Source: Scilla litardierei (taxonomy: Eukaryota; Streptophyta; Magnoliopsida; Asparagales; Asparagaceae). From it: a DNA stretch of 64,000 bases. Under the pieces are notes generated by a model, which was not told where the DNA came from, made no database searches, and was given only the letters and a program-made list of their open reading frames with translations. How positions within the stretch are numbered: the first letter of the stretch is position 1; each line of letters opens with the position of its first letter. Made by a program: the position numbers and the translations under genes. Positions 33,363 through 44,150 of the stretch are shown here, one piece after another. The stretch covers positions 571,817,281-571,881,280 of the forward strand of contig CM061142.1 of the NCBI GenBank assembly GCA_030789695.1, given 5' to 3'.

Positions 33363-35413
33363 TGTTGAAAGCAACGATCTAGGATCTTGGTTTGATGATG
33401 ACAAACGTGTCGTTATATCTAATGTGTGTGCTTAATGTGTTTCAGGTCAATATTTGGCGGAATTGCTATTCGTATAGCATATTGGGAGAGAGGGAGTGTG
33501 TGTGCAGAAAGAAGTTTGACTTGGTCAATGGAGAGCAAAGTGGACTTAGCCAAGTCATGAGAAGAGATGTGGACCAAGTCAAATTAACTAAGGAGAATTG
33601 GATTGATTCAAATCAATTTGATATTTGATCAAATCATATGTCCTATTTGTGGTGCAAAGTGATAGAACCAAATCTCTATCTCCTATTCAAAATAGGATTC
33701 CCCACAACCGCATCACCCTAGCATCTCCCTATAAAACCCATCTTCTAGGGTTGAAAAAATAGAGAGGCCAATATCCAATCGAAGAAGAAAAAGGCAGACG
33801 ACGGCTAAAAATTTCACTAAGCAAAAAAAAGAGGCTCTAAAAAAATCAATCTCTCCAAGCCAAAAGGAGGACATTGCCGCATGAAAAAAAAGGGGGGTCA
33901 GCCATTTCAATTCGTTGTTAATGATAACTTGTTTTAAATGATCACCCCTTTTTAAGGCTCTCTTGTTTTTAGCTTTTAATTCTCAACTTAACTTGTCTCT
34001 GATTGTTGCAGGCATTTTTTGATTCACAAGTCAAAACCTAGGGAGCCACACAAATAAAAAAAAACCATTGTCTCAATTTCCAAGGTGCTGCCGAAACTGT
34101 TTCAAGTTGTGTTTTTTGAGGCCGTATAACACAAAAAGGGTTCAAAGGCCGGCCAAAAAGTTTCCCAAGCGCCGCACATCCCTTACAAATTTTCCAAGGC
34201 TGCGTAAGTTTTTTTTTCACAAATTGTTTAAGATCACATCTCCTAATCCTTTTTTTATTTGTGCAAGAACCGAACCTTGTAGAAAAGAGGGGTTATCAGT
34301 TTCGTTAACATTTTTTTACTGCCACACGTTGATCTGCTCTCGTCATCCACTAATTTAGTGCACAAGACCTTTTAAAGAGGCAGCCAAAGTTTAATAACTA
34401 CATGCACAAAAATTGTTAAGAGGAGAAAGCACAGTTCTCTCTTTTTCAATCATTCACGTGCACATTTGTTTGGCCCCAGGCTTTCTTTGTCAATGAATTA
34501 TTTTTCATCTTCACATCAGAAATACATTTGATGTAACTATAGAAATATTGTTTTTAAAAACAAAGAATAGCACTACTCTTTAATTGGTTAGTGCAGGTGA
34601 TTGGGATTAATTCTCCAAGCACAGGCCTACTTATTTTCATTGCTTAAAGGCCGAAATCACACAGACTCAAACCAGGGTGGCCAACCATATCATTTTCACA
34701 GGGGAAGAACAAATGCAAAGTTGTTCATGCAGGCACACAAATCACCAAATAAAGTACAATCAGTAGAGAGGAGCAAGCACCAAGCACAGCCGAAATACAG
34801 AGAGATATCCGCAAGTCACTAAAGGAGGAGAGGCAATCGGCAACTTGAGTTGCGAAGAATTGCCGAGGAGACCACTACTACTTGCCAGACAACTTCTGGC
34901 CCGTACTGATTGACGAAGACATCGCTGCTACACAATCTGAGCTTCCTAAACTCTATACTCTATTATTTTGTGTAGCAATTGTGATAGATCTTCGTAGGGA
35001 AAACTTTACATATTTTTCTGTGACTATTTTGGGACTTGTCTAGTTGGGACTAGACAAGTGGGACCCAGCTAGTTTGGGACTAGCTGGTAGAAAGCTTTGC
35101 TAGGATTGATAGTGAGAGGAAACACTGTGTGTGGGGTACTGAGAGCCTGGCGAGTGTAGAGACGTAGAGGGTGCTCTGAGTGTGCTCTAACTTGTGGTTT
35201 TGTACCTATTGCACTATTCAATACTAGTTCTGCTTTGGGGGCTGGAGTAGGTCGTTGGGACGATCGAACCAGGGTAAAATCTGTCGTGTACTCTGTGTCT
35301 GCTTTTCATTACTCTGGTTGTGCTTTTAACTGCGTGTGATTTTTCGTGAGTTGCACGAGAATTTTTTATTAGCCTATTCACCCCCCCCTCTAGGCTAGGA
35401 TCCAGATCCAACA
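33363..35413 (+). repeat. 5' LTR of the gag-only copia element
   Basis: It runs from TGTTGAAAGCAACGATCTAGG to GGATCCAGATCCAACA. It matches 38635-40684 with scattered substitutions and small indels in A, T and C runs. Its ends match the solo LTR at 2861-4972. Confidence 0.93.
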
Positions 35414-35415
35414 AG

Positions 35416-35427
35416 TGGTATCAGAGC
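35416..35427 (+). other. Primer binding site, initiator-Met tRNA type
   Basis: TGGTATCAGAGC lies two bases after the 5' LTR and is the standard plant copia primer site, complementary to the 3' end of initiator-Met tRNA. Confidence 0.9.
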
Positions 35428-35450
35428 CAGTTTAGTAGATCTAGCCTAGT

Positions 35451-36716
35451 TTGACCATGGACCACATTGATAGTGCTTTTACTGAGGGTCAGTCTATTTC
35501 CCAACCCCCTAGATTTAATGGAGGAGATTATGCTTACTGGAAAAATCGAATGAAAATCTACCTTATTTCTGTTGATTATAAAGCTTGGCAAATTGTTGAC
35601 AAAGGCTATAAATCACCTGTTATTAAAATTGAAAATACTGAGATACCTAAACCTGATGATAAGTGGGATGATAATGATTGGAAGCTGTATTCTCTAAATG
35701 CTAAAGCTATGAATGCTCTTATTTGTGCATTAGATAAATCTGAATTCAATCGTATCTCACATTGTCTAACTGCGCAGGAAATATGGCATACATTGGAGGT
35801 GACGCACGAGGGAACGTCACAGGTGAAGGAATCTAGACTTGTACTTCTGAGCACGGAATACGAGGGATTTCGCATGCTACCGTCAGAGACCATATCAGAA
35901 ATGTTTGCGAGATTCACTAACATTGTCTACAAGTCTAGTTCGCTCGGTAAGCCATATTCTAGCCTTGAGCAGGTGAGAAAGATATTAAGAGCACTGCCAA
36001 GCTCTTTCAGGCCTAAAGTCACTGCCATCCAAGAAGCAAAAGATCTGTCACAGATGAGGGTGGAGGACTTGATAGGTAATTTAATGTCCAACGAGCTTGA
36101 ATTGCAAAATATTAATGAAAGGGAGAAACCTGAGGAAAAAGAAAAAGCTACCAAGCCACTTGCTCTGAAAGCTGACGAAAGTGAAGAAGAAGATGATGAC
36201 ATAGCGCTAATGGTTAGAAATTTCAGAAAGTTTATCCAGACCAAGCAAGGAAGAACAGAAATGGCACCCAGGTTTAATCGCTCTAACTTTTTTCAGTCTT
36301 CTAAGCAAAATTATGATCAGAATACTACTAATAGAATGACTTGTTTCAAATGTAAGAAAAGAGGACATCGAATGAGGGATTGCCCACATGAGACAGCTCA
36401 GGTAGCTAAAGAAAAGGGAAAATCCAAGGTGCTTACTTGGGACATGGATAGCGAAGCTGAGAGCGAGGAGGAGGAACACGAAGCTCACTCATGCATGGCA
36501 TTGATGGGAATACACGATGAGGTAATTTCTGGTAGTAAAACTGAACTCCTTACTCTTTGTAAAGAAATGCAAGATAAAATAGTAGAGCTTGAATCCACTA
36601 TAGATGATTATCAAATGAGAATTTTGAAATGCAACAATCTGAATATGAAATGTCTAAAGAGATTGAAAAACTCAAAATTGATATTGTTGCTCGTGACTCT
36701 ACTATTGACACTTTGA
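35451..36716 (+). CDS. Copia Gag, N-terminal 421 residues
   Basis: The frame starts about 37 bases after the PBS start. PPRFNGGDYAYWKNRMKIYL and EIWHTLEVTHEGTSQVKESR, with LSTEYEGFRM, FARFTNIVYKSS and RKILRALPSSFRPKVTAIQE, are the copia gag capsid region (UBN2 type). An acidic stretch (DESEEEDDDIAL) precedes a zinc knuckle CFKCKKRGHRMRDC (CX2CX4HX4C). The authentic reading leaves this frame near 36615; the last about 35 residues (from about LKCNNL) are out-of-frame read-through. The protein would package element RNA. Confidence 0.88.
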   Translation: MTMDHIDSAFTEGQSISQPPRFNGGDYAYWKNRMKIYLISVDYKAWQIVDKGYKSPVIKIENTEIPKPDDKWDDNDWKLYSLNAKAMNALICALDKSEFNRISHCLTAQEIWHTLEVTHEGTSQVKESRLVLLSTEYEGFRMLPSETISEMFARFTNIVYKSSSLGKPYSSLEQVRKILRALPSSFRPKVTAIQEAKDLSQMRVEDLIGNLMSNELELQNINEREKPEEKEKATKPLALKADESEEEDDDIALMVRNFRKFIQTKQGRTEMAPRFNRSNFFQSSKQNYDQNTTNRMTCFKCKKRGHRMRDCPHETAQVAKEKGKSKVLTWDMDSEAESEEEEHEAHSCMALMGIHDEVISGSKTELLTLCKEMQDKIVELESTIDDYQMRILKCNNLNMKCLKRLKNSKLILLLVTLLLTL

Positions 36717-37327
36717 AAAAGGAAAAGTCCATTTTTAATGATGAAGCACCTTGTCTCTCTTGCCCTTCCTTGATGAATAATATTAGCATGCTTAAACTTG
36801 ATTTGATTAAGCTCGAAACCGAAAAGGACTATGTGATTAGAGAGCTTAATGATAAATTTTGCATGTTGGATAATGATTTTAAAAGAAAAATGATTGAATT
36901 TGAAAATAAGGAAGAGGAAAACAAGAGAGCTTTTATAAGTAAATGCACATTGCTTGTGGAAGAAAATAAATTGTTGAAATCCAAAGTCTCTAATCTTGAA
37001 TTGGCCATAAAGAAATTCTCTATGGGAAAACAATCGTTGGATACTATTTTAGAGAATCAACTATATGGCAATAACAGAAGAGGACTTGGATTTGGTTTGA
37101 AAAATGTCGAAAAGCCAAAATTCAAGAAATTCCACAATGCACCCTCTATTGCAAAGAACAAATATGAAAAGTGCTTTACTTGTGATAGTGTAGGCCACAC
37201 TTCATATTATTGTAAATTTAGGAACACAAATATCAAGTTCAAACAAGTGTGGGTTCCTAAAACTATATTGGCTAACACTAGTGGACCTTGTTGGATTCCA
37301 AGGTCACACTTAACACCTTTCATGTAG
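36617..37327 (+). CDS. Copia Gag, C-terminal coiled coil and second knuckle (frameshifted)
   Basis: A 232-residue frame, MQQSEYEMSKEIEKLKIDIV onward, continues Gag in another frame. It is a long Lys/Glu/Leu-rich coiled coil, then RRGLGFGLKN, a second CX2CX4HX4C knuckle CFTCDSVGHTSYYC and FKQVWVPKTILANTSGPCWI. In complete relatives this VWVP segment leads into protease and integrase; here TAG 37325-37327 ends the protein and nothing follows. A single indel near 36615 separates it from the N-terminal part. Confidence 0.8.
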   Translation, partial: ENFEMQQSEYEMSKEIEKLKIDIVARDSTIDTLKKEKSIFNDEAPCLSCPSLMNNISMLKLDLIKLETEKDYVIRELNDKFCMLDNDFKRKMIEFENKEEENKRAFISKCTLLVEENKLLKSKVSNLELAIKKFSMGKQSLDTILENQLYGNNRRGLGFGLKNVEKPKFKKFHNAPSIAKNKYEKCFTCDSVGHTSYYCKFRNTNIKFKQVWVPKTILANTSGPCWIPRSHLTPFM

Positions 37328-38619
37328 GTGTGATGGAGTTTTGGCGATGAGCGTTAAAATCAATGTCTCATTCTTTTAGCTCCTTCGCCAACTAGCGGCG
37401 AGAAGGTATATTTTTTTTCCCTCTTTGCATTTCATTGCATACCTTCATAGATTGTTTTATGTGCTTGTATTTATTTTGTTTTGTGTGCTTGCTTGCATGA
37501 TTTTTTTTAATGTTTTTATTTCTGAAAAAAAAAACAAAAAAAATTGAAAAAAAAATCCAAAAGAAAATTGTGCTTATTGAATCTCCGCTTATGAATCTCT
37601 TAAGTGGTGTCGTATGAATGATCAATTGTATCCCTTGTAGAAGTCAATTCATTATTGTTGTAGCTACATGAACATGTTGTTATCTTTTTAGTAGCCATGA
37701 CATGTCTCTAAAATTTCAAACGTGACTTCTACACCTACATTTGCACTTTCACGATATTTGACTTTTTCGTGTTTTTGGAGATTCTTTTGAAGAATAATGG
37801 GAAGTGAATGTAGGAATGATTAATTTCTGAATTTTCTAAGGGATATGAAGTGTTTAGCCATGAATTAAAATTGAGCACAAAAGAATTGAAAAAAAAACGA
37901 TATTTGCTCCGTATGAAAAATGGATACACTTCATGGCTAATACACAACCCACGAGTATCCAACTTGTGCTACATGGGTAATCATTAGTGTTGGTATATAT
38001 AACTCGTCAAACAATGCCATCCCGCATTTAAAAGTCCTTTTAGGCCATGTTTTGGGATTCGGTAACTTGAACTCATCTATGATGAGGTGGGAAAAATCAA
38101 TCCTAGTGATATTCATGAAAATTGGAAAATGTGGATTGATTTGGTTGAATATCTGAAATTGAATCTCCTCTTGTACTTTATTGTCTATATCACTACACTT
38201 ACACAAAGGTGAAGAAGTCTTGTTATGAAATTCTATGAGCTTGGATTGCCTATTTTGTGGAAAACTCATGCAAATTGCATGCTACATTTAATAATGGTTT
38301 ATTTTTGCGTGGAATATTTTTGTGACTTCATTAACCCACTTTTGGTGATTTCAAAGGGGGAGAAAGAATAATTGGAAGATTTGAGACAGTTTGATGTCCG
38401 TATTATTTGTTGAGGGGGTAGCTAAAAATATTCTTGAATATATGGTGAAGGGGGAGCTTGAGAGAAGGGGGAGCATGCTTTTATATTTAGTATTTGTAAT
38501 GCATGCTTTGTAATGCTTGATGCTTGAATGACTCATCCATACATCATATTGCATTACACCCTTCAACACACTTCGTACACCCATACTTATTGCTCAAATC
38601 TTTTATGTGTTTGTCATCA
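37328..38619. other. Internal non-coding region where pol is missing
   Basis: About 1.3 kb between the gag stop and the polypurine tract contains no recognisable pol motif on either strand. It has A-rich and T-rich runs (37500-37560). Frames such as 37392-37625 and 37937-38269 on the minus strand have no recognisable homology. Confidence 0.7.
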
Positions 38620-38634
38620 CCAAAAGGGGGAGAT
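38620..38634 (+). other. Polypurine tract of the gag-only copia element
   Basis: CCAAAAGGGGGAGAT lies immediately before TGTTGAAAGC, the start of the 3' LTR. This is the standard copia plus-strand primer. Confidence 0.88.
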
Positions 38635-40684
38635 TGTTGAAAGCAACGATCTAGGATCTTGGTTTGATGATGACAAACGTGTCGTTATATCTAATGTGTG
38701 TGCTTAATGTGTTTCAGGTCAATATTTGGCGGAATTGCTATTCGTATAGCATATTGGGAGAGAGGGAGTGTGTGTGCACAAAGAAGTTTGACTTGGTCAA
38801 TGGAGAGCAAAGTGGACTTAGCCAAGTCATGAGAAGAGATGTGGACCAAGTCAAATTGACTAAGGAGAATTGGATTGATTCAAATCAATTTGATATTTGA
38901 TCAAATCATATGTCCTATTTGTGGTGCAAAGTGATAGAACCAAATCTCTATCTCCTATTCAAAATAGGATTCCCCACAACCGCATCACCCTAGCATCTCC
39001 CTATAAAACCCATCTTCTAGGGTTGAAAAAATAGAGAGGCCAATATCCAATCGAAGAAGAAAAAGGCAGACGGCGGCTAAAAATTTCACTAAGCAAAAAA
39101 AAAAGAGGCTCTGAAAAATCAATCTCTCCAAGCCAAAAGGAGGACATTGCTGCATGAAAAAAAAGGGGGGTCAGCCATTTCAATTCGTTGTTAATGATAA
39201 CTTGTTTTAAATGATCACCCCTTTTTAAGGCTCTCTTGTTTTTAGCTTTTAATTCTCAACTTAACTTGTCTCTGATTGTTGCAGGCATTTTTTGATTCAC
39301 AAGTCAAAACCTAGGGAGCCACATAAATAAAAAAAAACCCTTGTCTCAATTTCCAAGGTGCTGCCGAAACTGTTTCAAGTTGTGTTTTTTTGAGGCCGTA
39401 CAACACAAAAAGGGTTCAAAGGCCGGCCAAAAATTTTCCCAAGCGCCGCACATCCCTTACAAATTTTCCAAGGCTGCGTAAGTTTTTTTTTCACAAATTG
39501 TTTAAGATCACATCTCCTAATCCTTTTTTATTTGTGCAAGAACCGAACTTTGTAGAAAAGAGGGGTTATCAGTTTCGTTAACATTTTTTTACTACCGCAC
39601 ATTGATCTGCTCTCGTCATCCACTAATTTAGTGCACAAGACCTTTTAAAGAGGCAGCCAAAGTTTAATAACTACATGCACAAAAATTGTTAAGAGGAGAA
39701 AGCACAGTTCTCTCTTTTTCAATCATTCACGTGCACACTTGTTTGGCCCCAGGCTTTCTTTGTCAATGAATTATTTTTCATCTTCACATCAGAAATACAT
39801 TTGATGTAACTATAGAAATATTGTTTTTAAAAACAAAGAATAGCACTACTCTTTAATTGGTTAGTGCAGGTGATTGGGATTAATTATCCAAGCACATGCC
39901 TACTTATTTTCATTGCTTAAAGGCCGAAATCACACAGACTCAAACCAGGGTGGCCGGCCATATCATTTTCACGGGGGAAGAACAAATGCAAAGTTGTTCA
40001 TGCAGGCACACATATCACCAAATAAAGTACAATCAGTAGAGAGGAGCAAGCACCAAGCACAGCCGAAATACAGAGAGATATCCGCAAGTCACTAAAGGAG
40101 GAGAGGCAATCGGCAACTTGAGTTGCGAAGAATTACCGAGGAGACCACTACTACTTGCCAGACGACTTCTGGCCCGTACTGATTGACGAGGACATCGCTG
40201 CTACACAATCTGAGCTTTCTAAACTCTATACTCTTTTATTTTGTGTAGAAATTGTGATAGATCTTCGTAGGGGAAACTTTACATATTTTTCTGTGACTAT
40301 TTTGGTACTTGTCTAGTTGGGACTAGACAAGTGGGACCCAGCTAGTTTGGGACTAGCTGGTAGAAAGCTTTGCTAGGATTGATAGTGAGAGGAAACATTG
40401 TGTGTGGGGTACTGAGAGCCTGGCGAGTGTAGAGACGTAGAGGGTGCTCTGAGCGTGCTCTAACTTGTGGTTTTGTACCTATTGCACTATTCAATACTAG
40501 TTCTGCTTTGGGGCTGGAGTAGGTCGTTGGGACGACCGAACCAGGGTAAAATCTGCTGTGTACTCTGTGTCTGCTTTTCATTACTCTGGTTGTGCTTTTA
40601 ACTGCGTGTGATTTCTCATGAGTTGCACGAGAATTTTTTATTAGCCTATTCACCCCCCCTCTAGGCTAGGATCTAGATCCAACA
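38635..40684 (+). repeat. 3' LTR of the gag-only copia element
   Basis: It runs from TGTTGAAAGCAACG to AGGATCTAGATCCAACA, then the CCTTC duplication. Compared with the 5' copy it differs at scattered sites, for example GCACAAAG for GCAGAAAG near 38778. Confidence 0.93.
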
Positions 40685-40870
40685 CCTTCAACTTATGGCC
40701 GACGAGCATCGTGGGTCGTTCAGTAGTGAGGGTCGATCCCTCCGCTTAAGGCTGACGACTATGGTTGTTTGGTGGCGAGGGACGAGGCCCCTTCAACTTA
40801 CGACCGACGACCATGGTTCGTTCGGTGGGGGGAGGCCCCTTCAACCTGCGACCGATGACCATGATTTAGA
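40685..40870 (-). repeat. Tat tandem repeat array, right part
   Basis: The same GTTCAGTAGTGAGGG, CTGACGACTA and GAGGCCCCTTCAAC words continue after the copia insertion, in register with 33035-33362. Confidence 0.8.
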
Positions 40871-40978
40871 AAAATTGTTGGACAAATATTGAAGGATGAT
40901 TGACTTGGTATTTATCATGAACAGATATAAGATAAAAGATGAAGATAGACTTCAATCATTTTATCCATGCTAGTACAA

Positions 40979-42224
40979 TCATCGATAATACTTCCGCAAG
41001 TGCTCATCGTTCCAAGGATGAGGAAGTTCTTGATCATCCAATGTAGCGAGTCGATAGGTGGTAGGACCGAGTACATTAACCATTGTGTAAGGTCCTTCCC
41101 ACTTCGTTGCGAGCTTCCCTTGCTTCAGAATCTCGGGATTGAAAACAGCCTTGCACATCACTAAGTCGCCTACACGGAAGCTATGTTCGTGGACCCTTGA
41201 GTTGAAATAGCAGCCCATGCATTCTTTTTGTTCGATGAGGGTCATCAGAGCCTGTTCGCAGAACTCATCCACTAGTTGTAGGTTGAGCTCGAGGCCGTCT
41301 GAGTTTCTTTCTTCGTCATAGTATTGGAGATAAAGCGGCCGCTCATTGACTTTCACTGGGACGACGGCTTCGCATCCGTAAGCCAGCATCATGAATGGCG
41401 TTTTCCCCGTTGAGGTTTTGTTGGTTGTTCTGTACGACCATAGTATGCTAGGGATTTCGTCTGGCCAGGTCTCTTCGAACCTGGTTATTCTCTTTTGAAG
41501 GGGTCCGAGGATGCTTTTGTTTGTTGCCTCCGCCAATCCATTGGACTGGGGATGGGCGACTAAGGCGAAGTGCAGCTTGATTTTTAACTTGGAGCAGAAG
41601 TCTCTGAAATTGGTGTTGTCAAATTGAGTCACATTGTCCATCATAATGAACTGTGGGATGCTAAAACGACAGACGATGGACTTCCAGACAAAGCTTCGAG
41701 CTTCCTTCCATGTGATCCGGGACATGGGCTCTGCTTCAATCCACTTTATGAAATAGTCGATTGCCACTATTAGGTACTTCTGTTGTCCACTCGCTTGCTT
41801 GAATGGACCAAGGAGGTCTAGTCCCCACTTAGCAAAAGGAACTGGACTGATGATGGGGATCAGATCAGTCGGTGGGGCCATGCTGATCTTTGAGAATTCT
41901 TGGCAGGTTGAGCACTTTCGAACGTATTCGACGACATCCTTGAACATCGTCAGAAAAAATATCCTTGTCTTACGGCCTTCAACGCTATAGCTTTCCCCCG
42001 CAGTGGTTTCCACAATCGCCCTTGTGGATCTCTTGGATCACGTAGTGCGCTTCCTGCAGAGCCAAACATTTAAGGTAGGGGAAGACGTCATACCTGGTCC
42101 ATCTCCTTTTGTACAATGAACCATCTAGTAGGATGAATTGGTAGGCCTTCTGTTCTAGCTTTCGTGCCTCCACTGGGTCGGTTGGCTTCTCTCCAGTGTT
42201 CAGGTAAAGGATTATGGGATCCAT
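40979..42224 (-). pseudogene. Tat-like gypsy integrase, frameshifted and truncated
   Basis: Two overlapping minus-strand frames cover one integrase. 42224-41985 carries MDPIILYLNTGEKP and the zinc-finger start VIQEIHKGDCGNHCGG. 42013-40979 carries CSTCQEFSK, the core WGLDLLGPFKQASGQQ with its Asp, FIMMDNVTQFDN with the second Asp, HPQSNGLAEATNKS with the Glu, then TYRLATLDDQELPHPWNDEH and a natural stop. The zinc finger is split by a frameshift near 42000. Upstream pol is absent because the Athila-like LTR begins at 42315. The protein would insert element DNA into the chromosome. Confidence 0.85.
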
Positions 42225-42671
42225 CCAAGTGATTCCTTAGTCGAGCCTTAGCAGCTCCTGTTCTAACATGCTAGGGTGTGGTAGATGTTATACATACACT
42301 GTCCAACTGAGCCCTGATCGGCCCCGGATATACACCCGGAGAACGGTTGTAGTTTTACCGCAAGCGCACGGTGTAGCGGCGAGCGGGTTATCGAACACAG
42401 GGAGGACGAATGAAAGTGCCTGCTCCAGAAAACCTGGCTATGGGAACAGAAAAGAGGGAATTTGCCTTTTGGCGATCCTGTCACAATCGTCAGACAAAGT
42501 ATGGAGATATAAAATCAAATAAAGACGCCTAGGGAATGGGGAGTCCCCGCTACTCACCGTATCCCGTCAATGTGATTCACTGGTATCAAAATTGCTAGGG
42601 TAGAATTTCGGATGAACTAGTTGCAACTGAATGTGAAACCTAGCTCACGCTCTCGCGCTGTTGCCGGTCTA

Positions 42672-42982
42672 TAGCTTACCTAGGTTTGGGTCCAATCTCT
42701 TGCAAACCCTAGCCTAGGCAAGCTAGCATTAGGATCAACATCATCGTTCAATCGCGCCCCGAGCCCACTCTCGTGCAAACTCGGGCCGCGACCTAGGTTG
42801 GGATAGTTCCTACCCGTCCAATCTCTTGCAAACGAGTATCGGTATGGAATTGCAACCGAGAACCCTATTATCGGTCCAATCTCTTGCAAACCGATACTAC
42901 GGAAACTCAATTTCAACCCAATTCAGATTTCTAGGGTTTCCTATCGAATTGGGATCCAATCTCTTGCAAATCCCAATCGATA
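42672..42982 (-). repeat. Five hairpins with a near-constant loop
   Basis: The plus-strand loop CCAATCTCTTGCAA lies at 42692, 42818, 42876 and 42956, with a variant CCACTCTCGTGCAA near 42765. Flanks pair but differ each time: GGGT/ACCC with outer TAGCTT/AAGCTA; CGCGCCCCGAG/CTCGGGCCGCG; CGT/ACG; ATCGGT/ACCGAT; ATTGGGAT/ATCCCAAT extended by TATCG. The same set occurs in the other LTR (about 52689-52999). Confidence 0.85.
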
Positions 42983-43458
42983 TGAACACCTAGCTATCCT
43001 TAGTATATCGATCCCAAACTAACCCTAATAGCAATTCTAGCAATATTTCTACCAAATCATCACAAATCAGAAATTGGGCTTGTAGGGTTCATCCCCACGC
43101 CCCAAGACGTATAGACTACTCACAATTCATATCACAAATACAAGAATAAACAATGGAAATAACAATAGAATTCATCACAATATTCAAATAAGCAATAAAA
43201 ATGAGATTTTTAATGGAGAGGGAGACAAACCAATAGAGTTCTACAAGAAGCCAACAAAAATAAACTTTTCTCTCCTCTCCAATCACAAGAATCAAAAGCA
43301 AGTTTAATCTAAAAAGATGCAAAAAGTAAAGGAAAAAGCTCCCTAACCTAGGTTTAAAACTGGGGTTAAATACCCCCCAAAATCGTCCAAAAAAACTGTG
43401 ACCAAAATGCCCCTGCGCAGCCTGAAAATCGCAATTTACGCTACAGGCAGCGCGTCGC

Positions 43459-43862
43459 ACTCGGCCGAGTGACAAAAGTCGCTCGGCCGAGTGACAAACC
43501 CTGAGAATTTCCAGTAAGTCTGGGGTCACGGGGGTCTTCACTTCGGGCGTCGCTCGGCCGAGTGAGTTGTCGTCACTCGGCCGATGGCTTCTATTCACTC
43601 GGGCGGTCAGCATTTTCCACTCGGCCGAGTGGGTCTTCTGAAGCTCAGGCAGACGAAAAACAGTAAGTTGGCACTTTTTGATGGGCGTCGTCTGAGTGCC
43701 ACTCGGGCGGACGGGGTCTCGTCACTCGGCCGATGTGGCTTCCGATACTCGGCCGAATGCACACATGAAGCGTGTCCGATCTGGTCGGCCGAGCGGGGTC
43801 TCGCTGGTCGGCCGAGTGACTCCTTCACTCGGCCGAGTGACTCCTTCACTCGGCCGAGTGAG
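43459..43862. repeat. Dispersed CACTCGGCCGAGTG palindromes in the 3' LTR
   Basis: About a dozen full or partly decayed copies of the 14-base palindrome occur in 400 bases, including 43459 and 43619. Some have GTCGGCCGAG or CACTCGGGCGG variants. Spacers between them are unrelated, so this is not a simple tandem repeat. Confidence 0.85.
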
Positions 43863-44150
43863 ACACCAAAAATGCCCAAACAGCTTGTTTTTGCCTCCTC
43901 GTCGCTCCTACGACGTTCTTTCTTTTTCCGCTCCTCTCCAATAGCAAAATACCCCTCGGGGAAGTCATCGGTGACACTCTGGAGTAGGTGTATCACGGGA
44001 TCACTCCAAATCTCTCCAAATCTCCTGAAATACGACAAAGACAACAAATTGTGAAAAGTATCGCAATATTGTCGATAAATCGTGAAAAGCGTGATTTGAG
44101 CGATCTAAATGGCATGCAATCATGCGGAAAAAAGGTGTAAAACACGGAGT

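Larger units (their letters stand above)
33363..40684 (+). mobile_element. Gag-only non-autonomous Ty1/copia element, TSD CCTTC
   Basis: The 7.3-kb element is flanked by CCTTC on both sides (33358-33362 and 40685-40689). LTRs of 2051 and 2050 bp bracket a 3.2-kb internal region with a Met-type primer site, a gag gene with one frameshift and a polypurine tract. No protease, integrase, reverse transcriptase or RNase H is present. Gag organisation (knuckle, long coiled coil, second knuckle, then a VWVPK motif) suggests a SIRE/Maximus-like lineage. The LTRs look very similar by eye, so insertion is fairly recent, and an autonomous partner must have supplied the enzymes. It sits inside the Tat tandem repeats. 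Confidence 0.92.
42315..44150 (-). repeat. 3' LTR of the Athila-like element
   Basis: The left edge TGATCGGCCCCGGATATA matches 52332. The right edge is set approximately by GTGTAAAACA and by CCCCCAAGCTT (purine tract on the minus strand) at 44161-44171. It holds five hairpins (42672-42982) and a dense set of CTCGGCCGAG palindromes (43459-43862). Confidence 0.85.
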
